A stretch of DNA of 64,000 nucleotides from Burkholderia sp. Ax-1719. GTDB lineage: Bacteria > Pseudomonadota > Gammaproteobacteria > Burkholderiales > Burkholderiaceae. Shown piece by piece: positions 17,539 to 25,672 of the stretch. Each line of letters opens with the position of its first letter. Position 1 is the first letter of the stretch. The notes beneath the pieces are model-generated. The model searched no databases, was not told where the DNA came from, and worked only from the letters and a program-made list of their open reading frames with translations. A program made the translations under genes and the position numbers. The stretch spans positions 124,001 through 188,000 of the forward strand of contig NZ_VWWJ01000015.1 in the NCBI RefSeq assembly GCF_011753055.1, given 5' to 3'.

Positions 17539-18318
17539 ATGCAGACTTCTTCCGACCGCCCGCTCGCCGGCATGCGTGCGCTGGTGACCGGCGTGGCGAA
17601 CGCCGAATCGATCGCCTACGGCTGCGCGCGCGCTTTCGCGGAACTTGGCGCGGAACTCGCGCTCACCTATCTCAACGACAAGGCCAAACCCTACGTCGAG
17701 CCGCTCGCCAAAGAACTCGGCGCGACGATGCTGTTGCCGCTGAATGTCGAGGACGATGCGCAGCTCGACGCGGTGTTCGATGCATTGCGCGAACAATGGG
17801 GCACGCTCGACATCATGCTGCACTCCATCGCCTACGCGCCGAAAGCCGATCTGCAAGGCGGCCTGCTCGATTCCTCGGCGCAAGGCTTTGCCTATGCGAT
17901 GGATGTGTCGTGCCATTCATTCATTCGGATGGCTAAGCGATCCGTGCCGCTGATGAACAATGGCGGCACGCTGTTCGCGATGAGTTACGACGGCGCGAAT
18001 CGCGTCGTGCCGAATTACAACCTGATGGGGCCGGTAAAGGCCGCGCTGGAAGCGTCATGCCGTTATCTGGCGTATGAACTTGGGCCGCGCGGTATTCGTG
18101 TGCATGCCGTATCGCCGGGGCCGCTGAAGACGCGGGCGGCCTCTGGCTTGCCCGATTTCGACCGCATGCTGGCCGATGCGGTCGAGCGCGCGCCGTTGGG
18201 CGAACTCGTCGACATCATGGACGTCGGCTATGCGACCGCTTATCTGGCGACACGCTACGCCCGCCGTCTGACCGGCAATACGGTCTACGTCGACGGCGGC
18301 GCGCACATCATGGCGTAA
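17539..18318 (+). CDS. fabI: Enoyl-ACP reductase, FabI type
   Basis: A 259-residue short-chain dehydrogenase of the FabI class, reducing enoyl thioesters with NADH. The spacing of catalytic residues is exactly that of E. coli FabI: Tyr150, Tyr160 and Lys167 (PNYNLMGPVKAAL), and ESIAYGCARAF is the cofactor-site segment. GAGGT lies before the ATG. Its position after the DUF3141 gene and opposite pta-ackA, rather than with fatty-acid synthesis genes, suggests a second, specialised FabI. If so it would be a natural source of triclosan tolerance, but that is inference. Confidence 0.9.
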   Translation: MQTSSDRPLAGMRALVTGVANAESIAYGCARAFAELGAELALTYLNDKAKPYVEPLAKELGATMLLPLNVEDDAQLDAVFDALREQWGTLDIMLHSIAYAPKADLQGGLLDSSAQGFAYAMDVSCHSFIRMAKRSVPLMNNGGTLFAMSYDGANRVVPNYNLMGPVKAALEASCRYLAYELGPRGIRVHAVSPGPLKTRAASGLPDFDRMLADAVERAPLGELVDIMDVGYATAYLATRYARRLTGNTVYVDGGAHIMA

Positions 18319-18327
18319 TTCACGTGA

Positions 18328-18609
18328 TTACCAGCGGCGATAGCCGTAGTCGTCATGGCGATCGCCCCAGCGGCGGTCGCCACCCCAACGATGATCGTCC
18401 CAATGGCGTTCCTGCCATTGATGTTCATGCCAGCGGCGTTCTTCCCAGCGTCGATCGTCGTGCCAGCCCACGTAAGCCGGCGCGGGCGCAGCGTAGACAG
18501 GCGCAGGCGCACCGATCGCGACGCCCACTGACACACCCGCCATTGCCGTTTGCGAAATAGCGAGAATCGTTGCACCCGCACCCAATGCGGCGATGAGTTT
18601 CTTGTTCAT
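18328..18609 (-). CDS. Small secreted Trp/His/Arg-rich protein (PXPV-type)
   Basis: A 93-residue protein with a clear signal peptide (MNKKLIAALGAGATILAI, then AMA cleavage site). The mature part opens with VSVGVAIGAPAPVYAAPAPAYV, matching the short proline-valine repeat seen in many Burkholderia exported proteins. It ends in a 45-residue stretch of Arg, Trp, His and Asp with a loose repeat (RRWEERRWHEHQW). The ATG follows an AGGAGG-type site. It converges on fabI with 9 bases between stops. Function is unknown; the composition would suit metal or polyanion binding. Confidence 0.8.
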   Translation of the reverse strand: MNKKLIAALGAGATILAISQTAMAGVSVGVAIGAPAPVYAAPAPAYVGWHDDRRWEERRWHEHQWQERHWDDHRWGGDRRWGDRHDDYGYRRW

Positions 18610-18999
18610 TCGGGCCTCCTGGCGTTCGATGAATGGACGACTCCAATCTAGCGTGCGCCGCGGTCTTCTAAATTACGAATCTGCAACAATGATCTCGACT
18701 TGAAGCAATTCAGTAAGGGATGGATGACGCGGTAGCGACCCATAAAATGCCTTGAAAACAAGCGCTCATAGTGGATGGCGCGGGATTTTCGGATCGCGTG
18801 AAAGTGGCCAGCGCTGATGCAAATTTTTGCGCATTGCGGAAACGCGTTACGTAGGGCTTTCATGCAGAATTCGCAACAACCCGTAAATAACCGTAATAAG
18901 CTGCCTCTCTCACGTAACCTATGTAACGGTCTAAAACCCTAGACTCGCGTCTTACTGTGGCGAAAGGCAACCAGCCTCGCGCCGTTGCAAGGCAGAGCA
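18610..18999. other. Intergenic region with no gene recognised
   Basis: About 390 bases, visibly richer in A and T than its surroundings, between two divergent genes. It should hold promoters in both directions. I saw no convincing reading frame and no clear paired -35/-10 boxes. Confidence 0.5.
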
Positions 19000-20067
19000 A
19001 TGATCATCGAAGGCAACGCCATCCGTTCGTCGCACGCTCGCGGCGAAACGAAACATGTTGCGAATGCAACTATTTCGCCGGTCAGGCGTGCTGGCAACAC
19101 ATTTTTCAAGCTGCTTTATCGCTATACGCATACGCGCGCGTGGCGCCATAACGAACGTCTTGCGCATGGCGTGACGCTCGAACGCGACGCAGCGGGACGG
19201 CTTGCGGGCATGCGCATTCGTTCGCGCTCGCTCGCGTGCGTGAATGCCCAGATTGCAATCCAGCCTGAATTAAGCGATGAAACGCGCGAATGCCATCTGA
19301 TCGCAACTGGCCCGTCGGTCAATAGCATCGATTACCGCGCACTGCCGATGTCGCACGTGCTCGGCGTAAATGGTGCGATTGCGCTCGCCGCGAAACACGG
19401 CGTGCGCTTCGACTATTACTGCATCGTCGATACGGGTTTCGTGCGCAATCGGCCCGATCTGGTCGAGCGCGTGATTGCCGAACCGCTCACGTTGTTTGCC
19501 ACGCCGCTCGTGCTCTGGCATATCGCCGAGCGTTTTGGCATCGAGCGTCTTCGTTGCCGCGTGTTCATTCTCGACGATATGCTGTTTCCCGCCGGACGTC
19601 GCGCGCCGAAGTCGTGTGAATTGCAGGCGATTTATGGCGCGCGCGCACTTCAGCTTTTCGACGCGCCGCAGCCGCTTGGCTTCAGTCTGGATTTGCGGCG
19701 CGGTGTGTTCGACGGCCGTACTGTTGCTTATGCGGGCTTGCAGGTGCTGGCGGCACTCGGTTTCAAGCGGCTCTATCTGCATGGCGTCGATCTGGCCGCC
19801 ACGAAACGCACGCCGCGTTTCTACGAATCGGCAGGCGACATGCAACCCAGTTATCTCGACGAGAATTTCGCGGACTTTATCGAGCCGTCGTTTCGTCACG
19901 CGGCTGCGCTGCTTGCACGACGCGGGATCGACGTGTGCAATCTCTCGCTGGAGAGCGCGCTGGGCGACGATATTTTCCCGAAGCTGCGCTGGCAGTCCCT
20001 CGTACACGGCGCTGAGCGCCAGCGTGCGAATGCGGGCGCGCGCGAGCCGGCCTTGGCGCTAGCGTGA
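19000..20067 (+). CDS. Putative glycan/LPS biosynthesis protein with a DUF115/GT42-like core
   Basis: A 355-residue cytoplasmic protein. The central HLIATGPSVNSIDYRALP resembles the GNGPS nucleotide-sugar loop of sialyltransferase-like GT42 and DUF115 proteins. The later GRTVAYAGLQVLAALGFKRL followed by YLHGVDLA is the matching C-terminal strand-helix of that fold. The first 90 residues are basic and poorly conserved. It overlaps the next gene, a glycosyltransferase, by GTGA, so both probably act on one glycan such as the LPS core. A TTG five codons upstream is an alternative start. Exact activity is unknown. Confidence 0.65.
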   Translation: MIIEGNAIRSSHARGETKHVANATISPVRRAGNTFFKLLYRYTHTRAWRHNERLAHGVTLERDAAGRLAGMRIRSRSLACVNAQIAIQPELSDETRECHLIATGPSVNSIDYRALPMSHVLGVNGAIALAAKHGVRFDYYCIVDTGFVRNRPDLVERVIAEPLTLFATPLVLWHIAERFGIERLRCRVFILDDMLFPAGRRAPKSCELQAIYGARALQLFDAPQPLGFSLDLRRGVFDGRTVAYAGLQVLAALGFKRLYLHGVDLAATKRTPRFYESAGDMQPSYLDENFADFIEPSFRHAAALLARRGIDVCNLSLESALGDDIFPKLRWQSLVHGAERQRANAGAREPALALA

Positions 20068-21212
20068 GCGCCATGCGGGTCGTCCATCTTTCGAATACGC
20101 CGGTAGCGGGCAGTCCCGGCAATATCGTCGCTGCACTCAACACGCACACGGATATCGAAGCGCGTCATGTCGTGTTCAACGCGCAGGCCTACGGCACGCG
20201 CACGTTCGCTGTCGATATCGACTGGCGCACGCAGCGCGACGAAGCACTGGCCGTCATCAACGCCGCCGACGTCATCCATCTTCATCAGCACTTTTCCATC
20301 GACGAGACCTTTGGTGCGGAGGTGGCGCGCCGCGTGCGCGCGCGCAAGCTGATCCGGCAATATCACTCCGCGCCCGCGCTGTGGGCGAAGCACGATCGCG
20401 ATCTGCTCACGCGCATCGTCACGGACCCGGTGCCGCAGCTCGTGATCGCGCAGGGCCCTGAGCGCTACTATCCGTTCGCGCGCGTGGTGCCCAATCTCGT
20501 GCCGATTCGCGATGAGCGCTATCAGCAAGCGCCCGAAGCCGACGACGGGCCGCCTCTGGTCGTCTATGCGCCAAGCGGCCGCGCCAGCGCCTGGAAGACG
20601 CGCTGGGAAACCAAGGGCGCGCCGCAGACGCTCGCGCTGCTGCGCCGTCTTGAACGCAAGGGGCTATGCCGCGTGCGCACGATCATGAATACGCCGCACG
20701 ACGAATGTCTGCGTCTGAAGCAGTGTGCCGCGCTGGCCGTCGACGAATGCGTGACCGGCAACTATCACCTGAGCGGCCTCGAATCGCTGGCTCAGGGCAA
20801 GCCGGTAGTCGGCCATCTGGATGCGCGCGTGCAGGCCCAATTGCGCGCGCTCACGGGCGCGGTGGAGCTGCCCTGGGTGGACGCAAGGCTGGAAGAGGCC
20901 GAGCCCGTCCTGCGCGCGCTGCTCGGCGATAAGCGGCTGCGCGATGAAATCGGCCAGGCGTCGCGCCGCTGGATGGAGACGCACTACGATGACGCGGTGC
21001 TCGTTGAGCACTACCGGCGCGCGTATTTCGATCTGTTCGAAGCGCCCGAGAGCTTCGGCGTGCCGCGCTTTCGCTCGCATGCGGAGCAGTGGCGCGCGGT
21101 GGCGCTGCAGGATCATGCCTGGGACACGCGGCGGCGCGTGGGCACGCCGTGGTGGCGGCAGGCATACGACGAAATCAGGCGCGTGGTCAAAGGCGCGCCA
21201 GCGCGGATGTAA
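20064..21212 (+). CDS. GT-B type glycosyltransferase
   Basis: A 382-residue protein with the N-terminal MRVVHLSNTPVAGSPGNIVAAL opening of family 4-like glycosyltransferases and HLHQHFSIDETFG in the acceptor domain. The C-terminal donor domain contains GNYHLSGLESLAQGKPVVGH, equivalent to the usual E-x7-E nucleotide-sugar motif region. The GTG start overlaps the stop of the upstream glycan gene; ATG three codons later is equally possible, and neither has a strong ribosome site. A palindromic terminator follows immediately. Donor and acceptor are unknown. Confidence 0.8.
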   Translation: MSAMRVVHLSNTPVAGSPGNIVAALNTHTDIEARHVVFNAQAYGTRTFAVDIDWRTQRDEALAVINAADVIHLHQHFSIDETFGAEVARRVRARKLIRQYHSAPALWAKHDRDLLTRIVTDPVPQLVIAQGPERYYPFARVVPNLVPIRDERYQQAPEADDGPPLVVYAPSGRASAWKTRWETKGAPQTLALLRRLERKGLCRVRTIMNTPHDECLRLKQCAALAVDECVTGNYHLSGLESLAQGKPVVGHLDARVQAQLRALTGAVELPWVDARLEEAEPVLRALLGDKRLRDEIGQASRRWMETHYDDAVLVEHYRRAYFDLFEAPESFGVPRFRSHAEQWRAVALQDHAWDTRRRVGTPWWRQAYDEIRRVVKGAPARM

Positions 21213-21239
21213 AAAAGCCGGGGCATGCCCCGGCTTTTT
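21212..21239. terminator. Perfect palindromic bidirectional terminator
   Basis: A 28-bp perfect palindrome: five A, GCCGGGG, CATG, CCCCGGC, five T. It sits between the convergent glycosyltransferase and ABC binding-protein genes and can stop both. Confidence 0.9.
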
Positions 21240-21257
21240 CATTGCGGCAGAACGTGG

Positions 21258-22865
21258 TTATTGCACCGCGACCGCGTCGAAGTTCTGGCGGCCGAACGGG
21301 CTCACCTGATAGCCGCTCACGTTGCTGCGCGTGATGGCCGAAGCGGTCGGATAGCCCAGCGGAATCCACAGCGCCTGATCGTGAATGATCTTCTGCGCGG
21401 CGTCGTAGAGCTTCACGCGTTTGGCCTGATCGGCGGTGGTCTTGCCTTCGGTGATCAGCTTGTCGAGTTGCGGATCGCAAAAGCGCGCGAAGTTGATGCC
21501 CGACTGCACCGCGTTGCAGCTAAAGAGCGGCGAAAGGTAGTTGTCCGGATCGCCGTTGTCGCCCGCCCAGCCCATGAACAGCGTGTCGTGCTGGCCCTGC
21601 TTGGCCTGCTTGATCAGCTCGCCCCATTCGATCACCTTGATCTCCGCCTTCACGCCGATCTTCGCGAAATCGGCCTGCAGCAGTTCCGCCCCCGCGCGCG
21701 GATTGGGATTGAGCACGCTGCCGTTCGGACGCACCCAGATGGTGGTCGAGAAGCCGTTCGGCACGCCCGCTTCAGCAAGCAGTTGCTTCGCCTTCGCAAT
21801 GTCATACGGATACGGCTGGATCGACTTGTCGTAGCCCCAGGTGGTGGGCGGCCACGGGTTGGTCGCGGGCGTGGCGGTGTTGTCGAACACCGTCTTCAGA
21901 TACGTCGTGCGGTCGAACGCGAGGTTCAGCGCCTGGCGCACCTTCGGGTTGTCGAGCGGCTTCTTCTGCGTGTTGAGCGCGACGAAGGCCGTCATGAAGG
22001 CCGGCGTCTGCACGACCTTGAGCGCCTTGTCCGATTTCGCATCGGCGACATCCTGCGGCTTGGGCGAGAGCGCGATCTGGCATTCGCCGGCCTTGACCTT
22101 CTGCGCGCGCACGGCGGCGTCGGGCGTGATCGCGTAGATCAGGCGGTCGACCTTGGGCTTGGGGCCCCAGTAGGACGGGTTCGCGTCGTAGCGGATCACG
22201 GCGTCCTTCGTGTAGCTCTTGAGCGCGAAGGGGCCGGTGCCCACAGGCTTGGCGTTCAGGTCGACCTGCTTGCCGGCCTTAAGCAGCTGGTCGGCGTACT
22301 CGGCGGAATAGATCGAGGCGAAGCCCATCGAGAGGATCGGCAGGAAGGTGGCGTTCGGCTCGTTGAGTTCGAACTTGACCGTGTTCGCATCAACCTTCGT
22401 CACCGCTTTGACCAGTTTCGCGAGACCCATCGACTGCGCGTGCGGGAAGCCGCTCGCGCCCGCCACCTTGTGCCACGGATTGTTGTCGTCGAGCATGCGG
22501 CCGAAGGTGAAGACCACGTCGTCGGCGTTGAGCGTGCGCGTGGGCTTGAACCATTCGGTGGTCTGGAACTGCACGTTCGGGCGCAGATGGAAGGTGTAGG
22601 TGAGGCCGTCGGCGCTCACGTCCCACGACTGCGCGAGTGCGGGCATCACCTTCTTCTGGGCTTCGTCGTAGGCAACGAGGGCGTTGAAGATCACGTCGGC
22701 GGACGCATTGGTCGTCACGAGCGAGTTGAACTGCACGACGTCGAAGCCGTCTGGGCTCGATTCCGTGCAGACCGTGAGCGGTTTCGCGAGCGCGGGCGTG
22801 GCCGCGCAGGCGAGCGCCGCGCAGAACGCGGCGGCGAGCACGGGAGCGGGCGTGGTGAAGCGCAT
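21258..22865 (-). CDS. dppA: Periplasmic dipeptide/oligopeptide-binding protein (SBP family 5)
   Basis: A 535-residue exported solute-binding protein. The signal peptide (MRFTTPAPVLAAAFCAALAC...ALA) is followed by KPLTVCTESSPDGFDVVQFN, a DppA-like opening. The family signature region MPALAQSWDVSADGLTYTF and the ligand-pocket segments GTGPFALKSY and FMGWAGDNGDPDNYLSPLF match dipeptide-binding proteins. The ATG follows CGGAG. It stands alone here; permease and ATPase genes are not adjacent, so it may serve a transporter encoded elsewhere. Peptide or haem-precursor binding is possible for DppA relatives. Confidence 0.9.
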   Translation of the reverse strand: MRFTTPAPVLAAAFCAALACAATPALAKPLTVCTESSPDGFDVVQFNSLVTTNASADVIFNALVAYDEAQKKVMPALAQSWDVSADGLTYTFHLRPNVQFQTTEWFKPTRTLNADDVVFTFGRMLDDNNPWHKVAGASGFPHAQSMGLAKLVKAVTKVDANTVKFELNEPNATFLPILSMGFASIYSAEYADQLLKAGKQVDLNAKPVGTGPFALKSYTKDAVIRYDANPSYWGPKPKVDRLIYAITPDAAVRAQKVKAGECQIALSPKPQDVADAKSDKALKVVQTPAFMTAFVALNTQKKPLDNPKVRQALNLAFDRTTYLKTVFDNTATPATNPWPPTTWGYDKSIQPYPYDIAKAKQLLAEAGVPNGFSTTIWVRPNGSVLNPNPRAGAELLQADFAKIGVKAEIKVIEWGELIKQAKQGQHDTLFMGWAGDNGDPDNYLSPLFSCNAVQSGINFARFCDPQLDKLITEGKTTADQAKRVKLYDAAQKIIHDQALWIPLGYPTASAITRSNVSGYQVSPFGRQNFDAVAVQ

Positions 22866-23078
22866 GGGATCTCCGTTTAGCCGAGGATGCTGATGGAAGG
22901 CGGGCCACGCACGGGGCCCGATCGGGGAAAGCTTATCGAAGGGAAATTGCCCAGACAACAAATTAATCCGCATACCCATATGGGGTGCGATCCGGGGTGC
23001 GATCGGCCTGGGGCGAATCGAGGAGAGAAATGACGCGCGGCGCATGAAAATGCGCCGCGAGGGGTAAGTCAGAGTGGC

Positions 23079-23870
23079 TTAATGCTGCGCCGTGCGAGGC
23101 TTGCGCGGCGCGCGCTCGAAGGCGCGGTCGTAGAGCCAGCGCGGCAGCGCGCCCAGCAGCGTGGCGACCACGCGCATCGGCCACGGGAACACCGCGAAGG
23201 TGGTGCCGCGTGCGATCGCATCGGCGCTGGCGGCGGCGAAGCGGTCGGCGTCCATCAGGAACGGCATGCGGTACGGGTTCTTCGCCGTCATCGGCGTGCG
23301 GATATAGCCCGGCGCGATGGTGACGACCGGCACGTTGAACGGCCGCATCTCGACGCGCAGCGCTTCCAGATACGCGAACGCCGCCGCTTTCGACGCGCTG
23401 TACGCGCCCGAGCCCGGCAGCCCGCGCACGCCCGCCACGCTGGCGATGCCCACCAGCGTGCCGCGCTTCGCCTCGGCCATCGCCTGGGCGAACGGCTCGA
23501 AGGTGGCGACCATGCCGAAGTAGTTGGTGTCCATCACGTCGCGGAAGGTGGCGAGATCACCGTGACCGGTGAGCGCGCCGCGGCTCACGCCCGCGTTGGC
23601 GATCACCACGTCGGGCATGCCGTGCTCCGCGACGAAGGCGTGCGCTGCGGCGGCGAGCGCATCGGCGTCGCGCACGTCGGCGCCATAGAGCGAGATGGGG
23701 TGTTGCGGATGGGACTGGCGGAACGCTTCCAGGGCGTCGGTGCGGCGTGCGACCAGCCCGAGGATGGCGCCGCGCCGCACGTATTCGGCGGCGAGGGCGG
23801 CGCCGATGCCGCTCGACGCGCCGGTGATGAAGACCTTCAGCGGTTGTGTCATACCGGCGCGCGCGCTCAC
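23079..23870 (-). CDS. Short-chain dehydrogenase/reductase (SDR)
   Basis: A 263-residue classical SDR. TGASSGIG binds the cofactor, NAGVSRG is the structural motif, and Ser (GIASVAGVRG), Tyr and Lys (GAYSASKAAA) form the active site. The C-terminal 40 residues are basic and contain a hydrophobic stretch (PMRVVATLLGALPRWLYD) that may contact membrane. I use the GTG that overlaps the dsbA stop and follows GAAGAAG; an ATG six codons later lacks a ribosome site. It is coupled to dsbA. Substrate unknown. Confidence 0.88.
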   Translation of the reverse strand: MSARAGMTQPLKVFITGASSGIGAALAAEYVRRGAILGLVARRTDALEAFRQSHPQHPISLYGADVRDADALAAAAHAFVAEHGMPDVVIANAGVSRGALTGHGDLATFRDVMDTNYFGMVATFEPFAQAMAEAKRGTLVGIASVAGVRGLPGSGAYSASKAAAFAYLEALRVEMRPFNVPVVTIAPGYIRTPMTAKNPYRMPFLMDADRFAAASADAIARGTTFAVFPWPMRVVATLLGALPRWLYDRAFERAPRKPRTAQH

Positions 23871-24520
23871 ATCTTCTTCGCGCGGATCTGCGAAATGATG
23901 TAGTCCATCACCTGCAGCGTGGCCGGATCGGCCTTGTCTTCGGAAACCTGCATCAGCGCCGGGCCGGTTTCATACTTGCCCTGGATCGCGATGGTCGGCA
24001 CGCCGTCGATCTTGTACGTGTCGAGCAGACCCTTGTCGCGCTGCAGCGCGCTTTGCGTCGAGAACGAGTTGTAGGCGTCCATGTACTTCTTGGTGTCGAC
24101 GCCTTGCGTGGCGAGGAACTTGGCCTGGTCTTCCGGCGTCAGCAGGTAGTTCTTGTTGACGTGGATCTCATGGAACACGGCCGGCGTGAGCTTCTGCGCG
24201 AGGCCCAGCGCGTCAAGCGCGTAGTACATCTTCGAATGCGGGATGAAGTCGTCGCGGAACGCCACCGGCACGCGCTTGAACACGATGTCCGGGCCTTGCT
24301 TGGCGATCCAGCTTTCGAGGAACGGGTCGAGCGCGTTGCAGTGCGGGCAGCCGTACCAGAAGAATTCGACCACTTCGATCTTGCCCGCGGGCACGGTGAC
24401 CGGCTGGGCCTGCTTCAGGACCGTGTATTCCTTGCCGGCGACCGGGGCCGTCGGCGATGCGTGCGCCGCGCCGGCGACCATCGAGAGCGAGAGCAGAAGC
24501 GTTCCGAGAATGCGTTTCAT
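23867..24520 (-). CDS. dsbA: Thiol:disulfide interchange protein DsbA
   Basis: A 217-residue periplasmic oxidant of protein thiols. The signal peptide (MKRILGTLLLSLSMVAGAAHA) precedes a thioredoxin fold with the active site Cys58-Pro-His-Cys61 in FFWYGCPHCNALDP and the cis-proline loop GVPT. CPHC is the strongly oxidising DsbA motif. It lies in the order argS - SPOR protein - dsbA - SDR on one strand, and the stop overlaps the SDR start. Porins, DacC and MCE transport proteins are typical clients in general, but none is specified here. Confidence 0.96.
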   Translation of the reverse strand: MKRILGTLLLSLSMVAGAAHASPTAPVAGKEYTVLKQAQPVTVPAGKIEVVEFFWYGCPHCNALDPFLESWIAKQGPDIVFKRVPVAFRDDFIPHSKMYYALDALGLAQKLTPAVFHEIHVNKNYLLTPEDQAKFLATQGVDTKKYMDAYNSFSTQSALQRDKGLLDTYKIDGVPTIAIQGKYETGPALMQVSEDKADPATLQVMDYIISQIRAKKM

Positions 24521-24642
24521 AGCGTGTTGTTCCAGTGAACAGGGCCGGCGGCGTCCGGCCAGGCAGCACGCCGGTGCAGGAAGCGCGCGGCGTGCGAGTG
24601 TTGAAGTTTGTGTCGGACGCGCACGGCGTCCGGTCTTCGCGG

Positions 24643-25542
24643 TTACTGCTTCGTGAAGCGGATGACGGCGGTGTCGATCCCGGCATCTGACAGACGCTGA
24701 CGGGTCGAGTTCATATCGTCGAATTTCGAGAACGGTCCGATACGCACGCGGAAGTACGTGACACCGCCCGCGTCGCGCTGCGTGACCTTCGATTCGAAGC
24801 CCTGGAACGCGAGGCGCGCGCGTTGTTGCTCGGCGTCGCCCGAGGTCTTGTACGCGCCCACCTGCAGGAAGTAGCCGGTGTTGGCGTCGCCGGCCGTCGG
24901 TGCGGCCGAACCCGGCTGGGCAGGCTTGGCGGCCGGCGGCGTGGCGGCGTTCGGCGTGTTCTTCAACGGCTGGTTATTGGCGAACTGCTGCAGCGCCTGA
25001 TTCGCCTGGCTCGACGGTTGTTGCGCTTGTTGTTGCGGCTGCGGTTTCTTCGCGATGGTCGTGCCGTTGTCGCCGGTGGACGGCTTCGGTGCGACTGCGA
25101 CGCCGTTGTTGGCGGCGGCATTGCCGTTATCGGCGTTGCCTGCGTTGCCGGTATTGGCGGCATTGCCCGCATTACCCGAAGGCGGCACTTCGACGATCTG
25201 CGGCTCGTCGAGCATGCCCGACGACTGCGACTGGTTCGTGGTCTGGCCCGGCGCCGTGTTGGGCGGCGTGCTCTGCGCGGCTTGCGGCGTCACCGGCTGG
25301 CCCGGCGACTTGCCCTGCAGCGGGCGATTCGGATCGTACTGCTCGCTCTGGCTCGCGTCCGAGGCGGCCGGCGGCGCGACTTTCGAGACGAACGGCGTAG
25401 GCGAGCGCGTGATGTAGAGCGCGACGACCACGGCGATCGCAAGGCCGACAATCAGGCCCAGCACAACGCCAACGAAGGTGCCCCCGGACTGTTTCGACTG
25501 CGGTTTTATAGTGCGGCGCGCTTTAGCAATCGGTTGTGCCAT
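24643..25542 (-). CDS. SPOR-domain cell-division protein (FtsN-like)
   Basis: A 299-residue bitopic membrane protein. A basic cytoplasmic N-terminus (AKARRTIKPQSKQ) leads into one transmembrane helix (GVVLGLIVGLAIAVVVALYI). A long Pro/Gln/Asn-rich periplasmic linker and a C-terminal SPOR domain (GYFLQVGAYKTSGDAEQQRA to AVIRFTKQ) follow; the SPOR domain binds denuded septal peptidoglycan. The linker contains an Asn-Ala-Gly-Asn repeat (about 25100-25180 in the DNA). Topology and length fit FtsN-type proteins. It lies between argS and dsbA. Confidence 0.9.
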   Translation of the reverse strand: MAQPIAKARRTIKPQSKQSGGTFVGVVLGLIVGLAIAVVVALYITRSPTPFVSKVAPPAASDASQSEQYDPNRPLQGKSPGQPVTPQAAQSTPPNTAPGQTTNQSQSSGMLDEPQIVEVPPSGNAGNAANTGNAGNADNGNAAANNGVAVAPKPSTGDNGTTIAKKPQPQQQAQQPSSQANQALQQFANNQPLKNTPNAATPPAAKPAQPGSAAPTAGDANTGYFLQVGAYKTSGDAEQQRARLAFQGFESKVTQRDAGGVTYFRVRIGPFSKFDDMNSTRQRLSDAGIDTAVIRFTKQ

Positions 25543-25672
25543 CGTCTGAATCACCTGCAAACAAGAGTATTCCGGAACGGCGCGCCCAGGCGGGCACGCC
25601 CCAAACATGTCGTCATGCGTTTTGGACGGAGCGCCCGCGCGACGGCTGCCGCGCGGGTGGGCCAGGGCCGCT

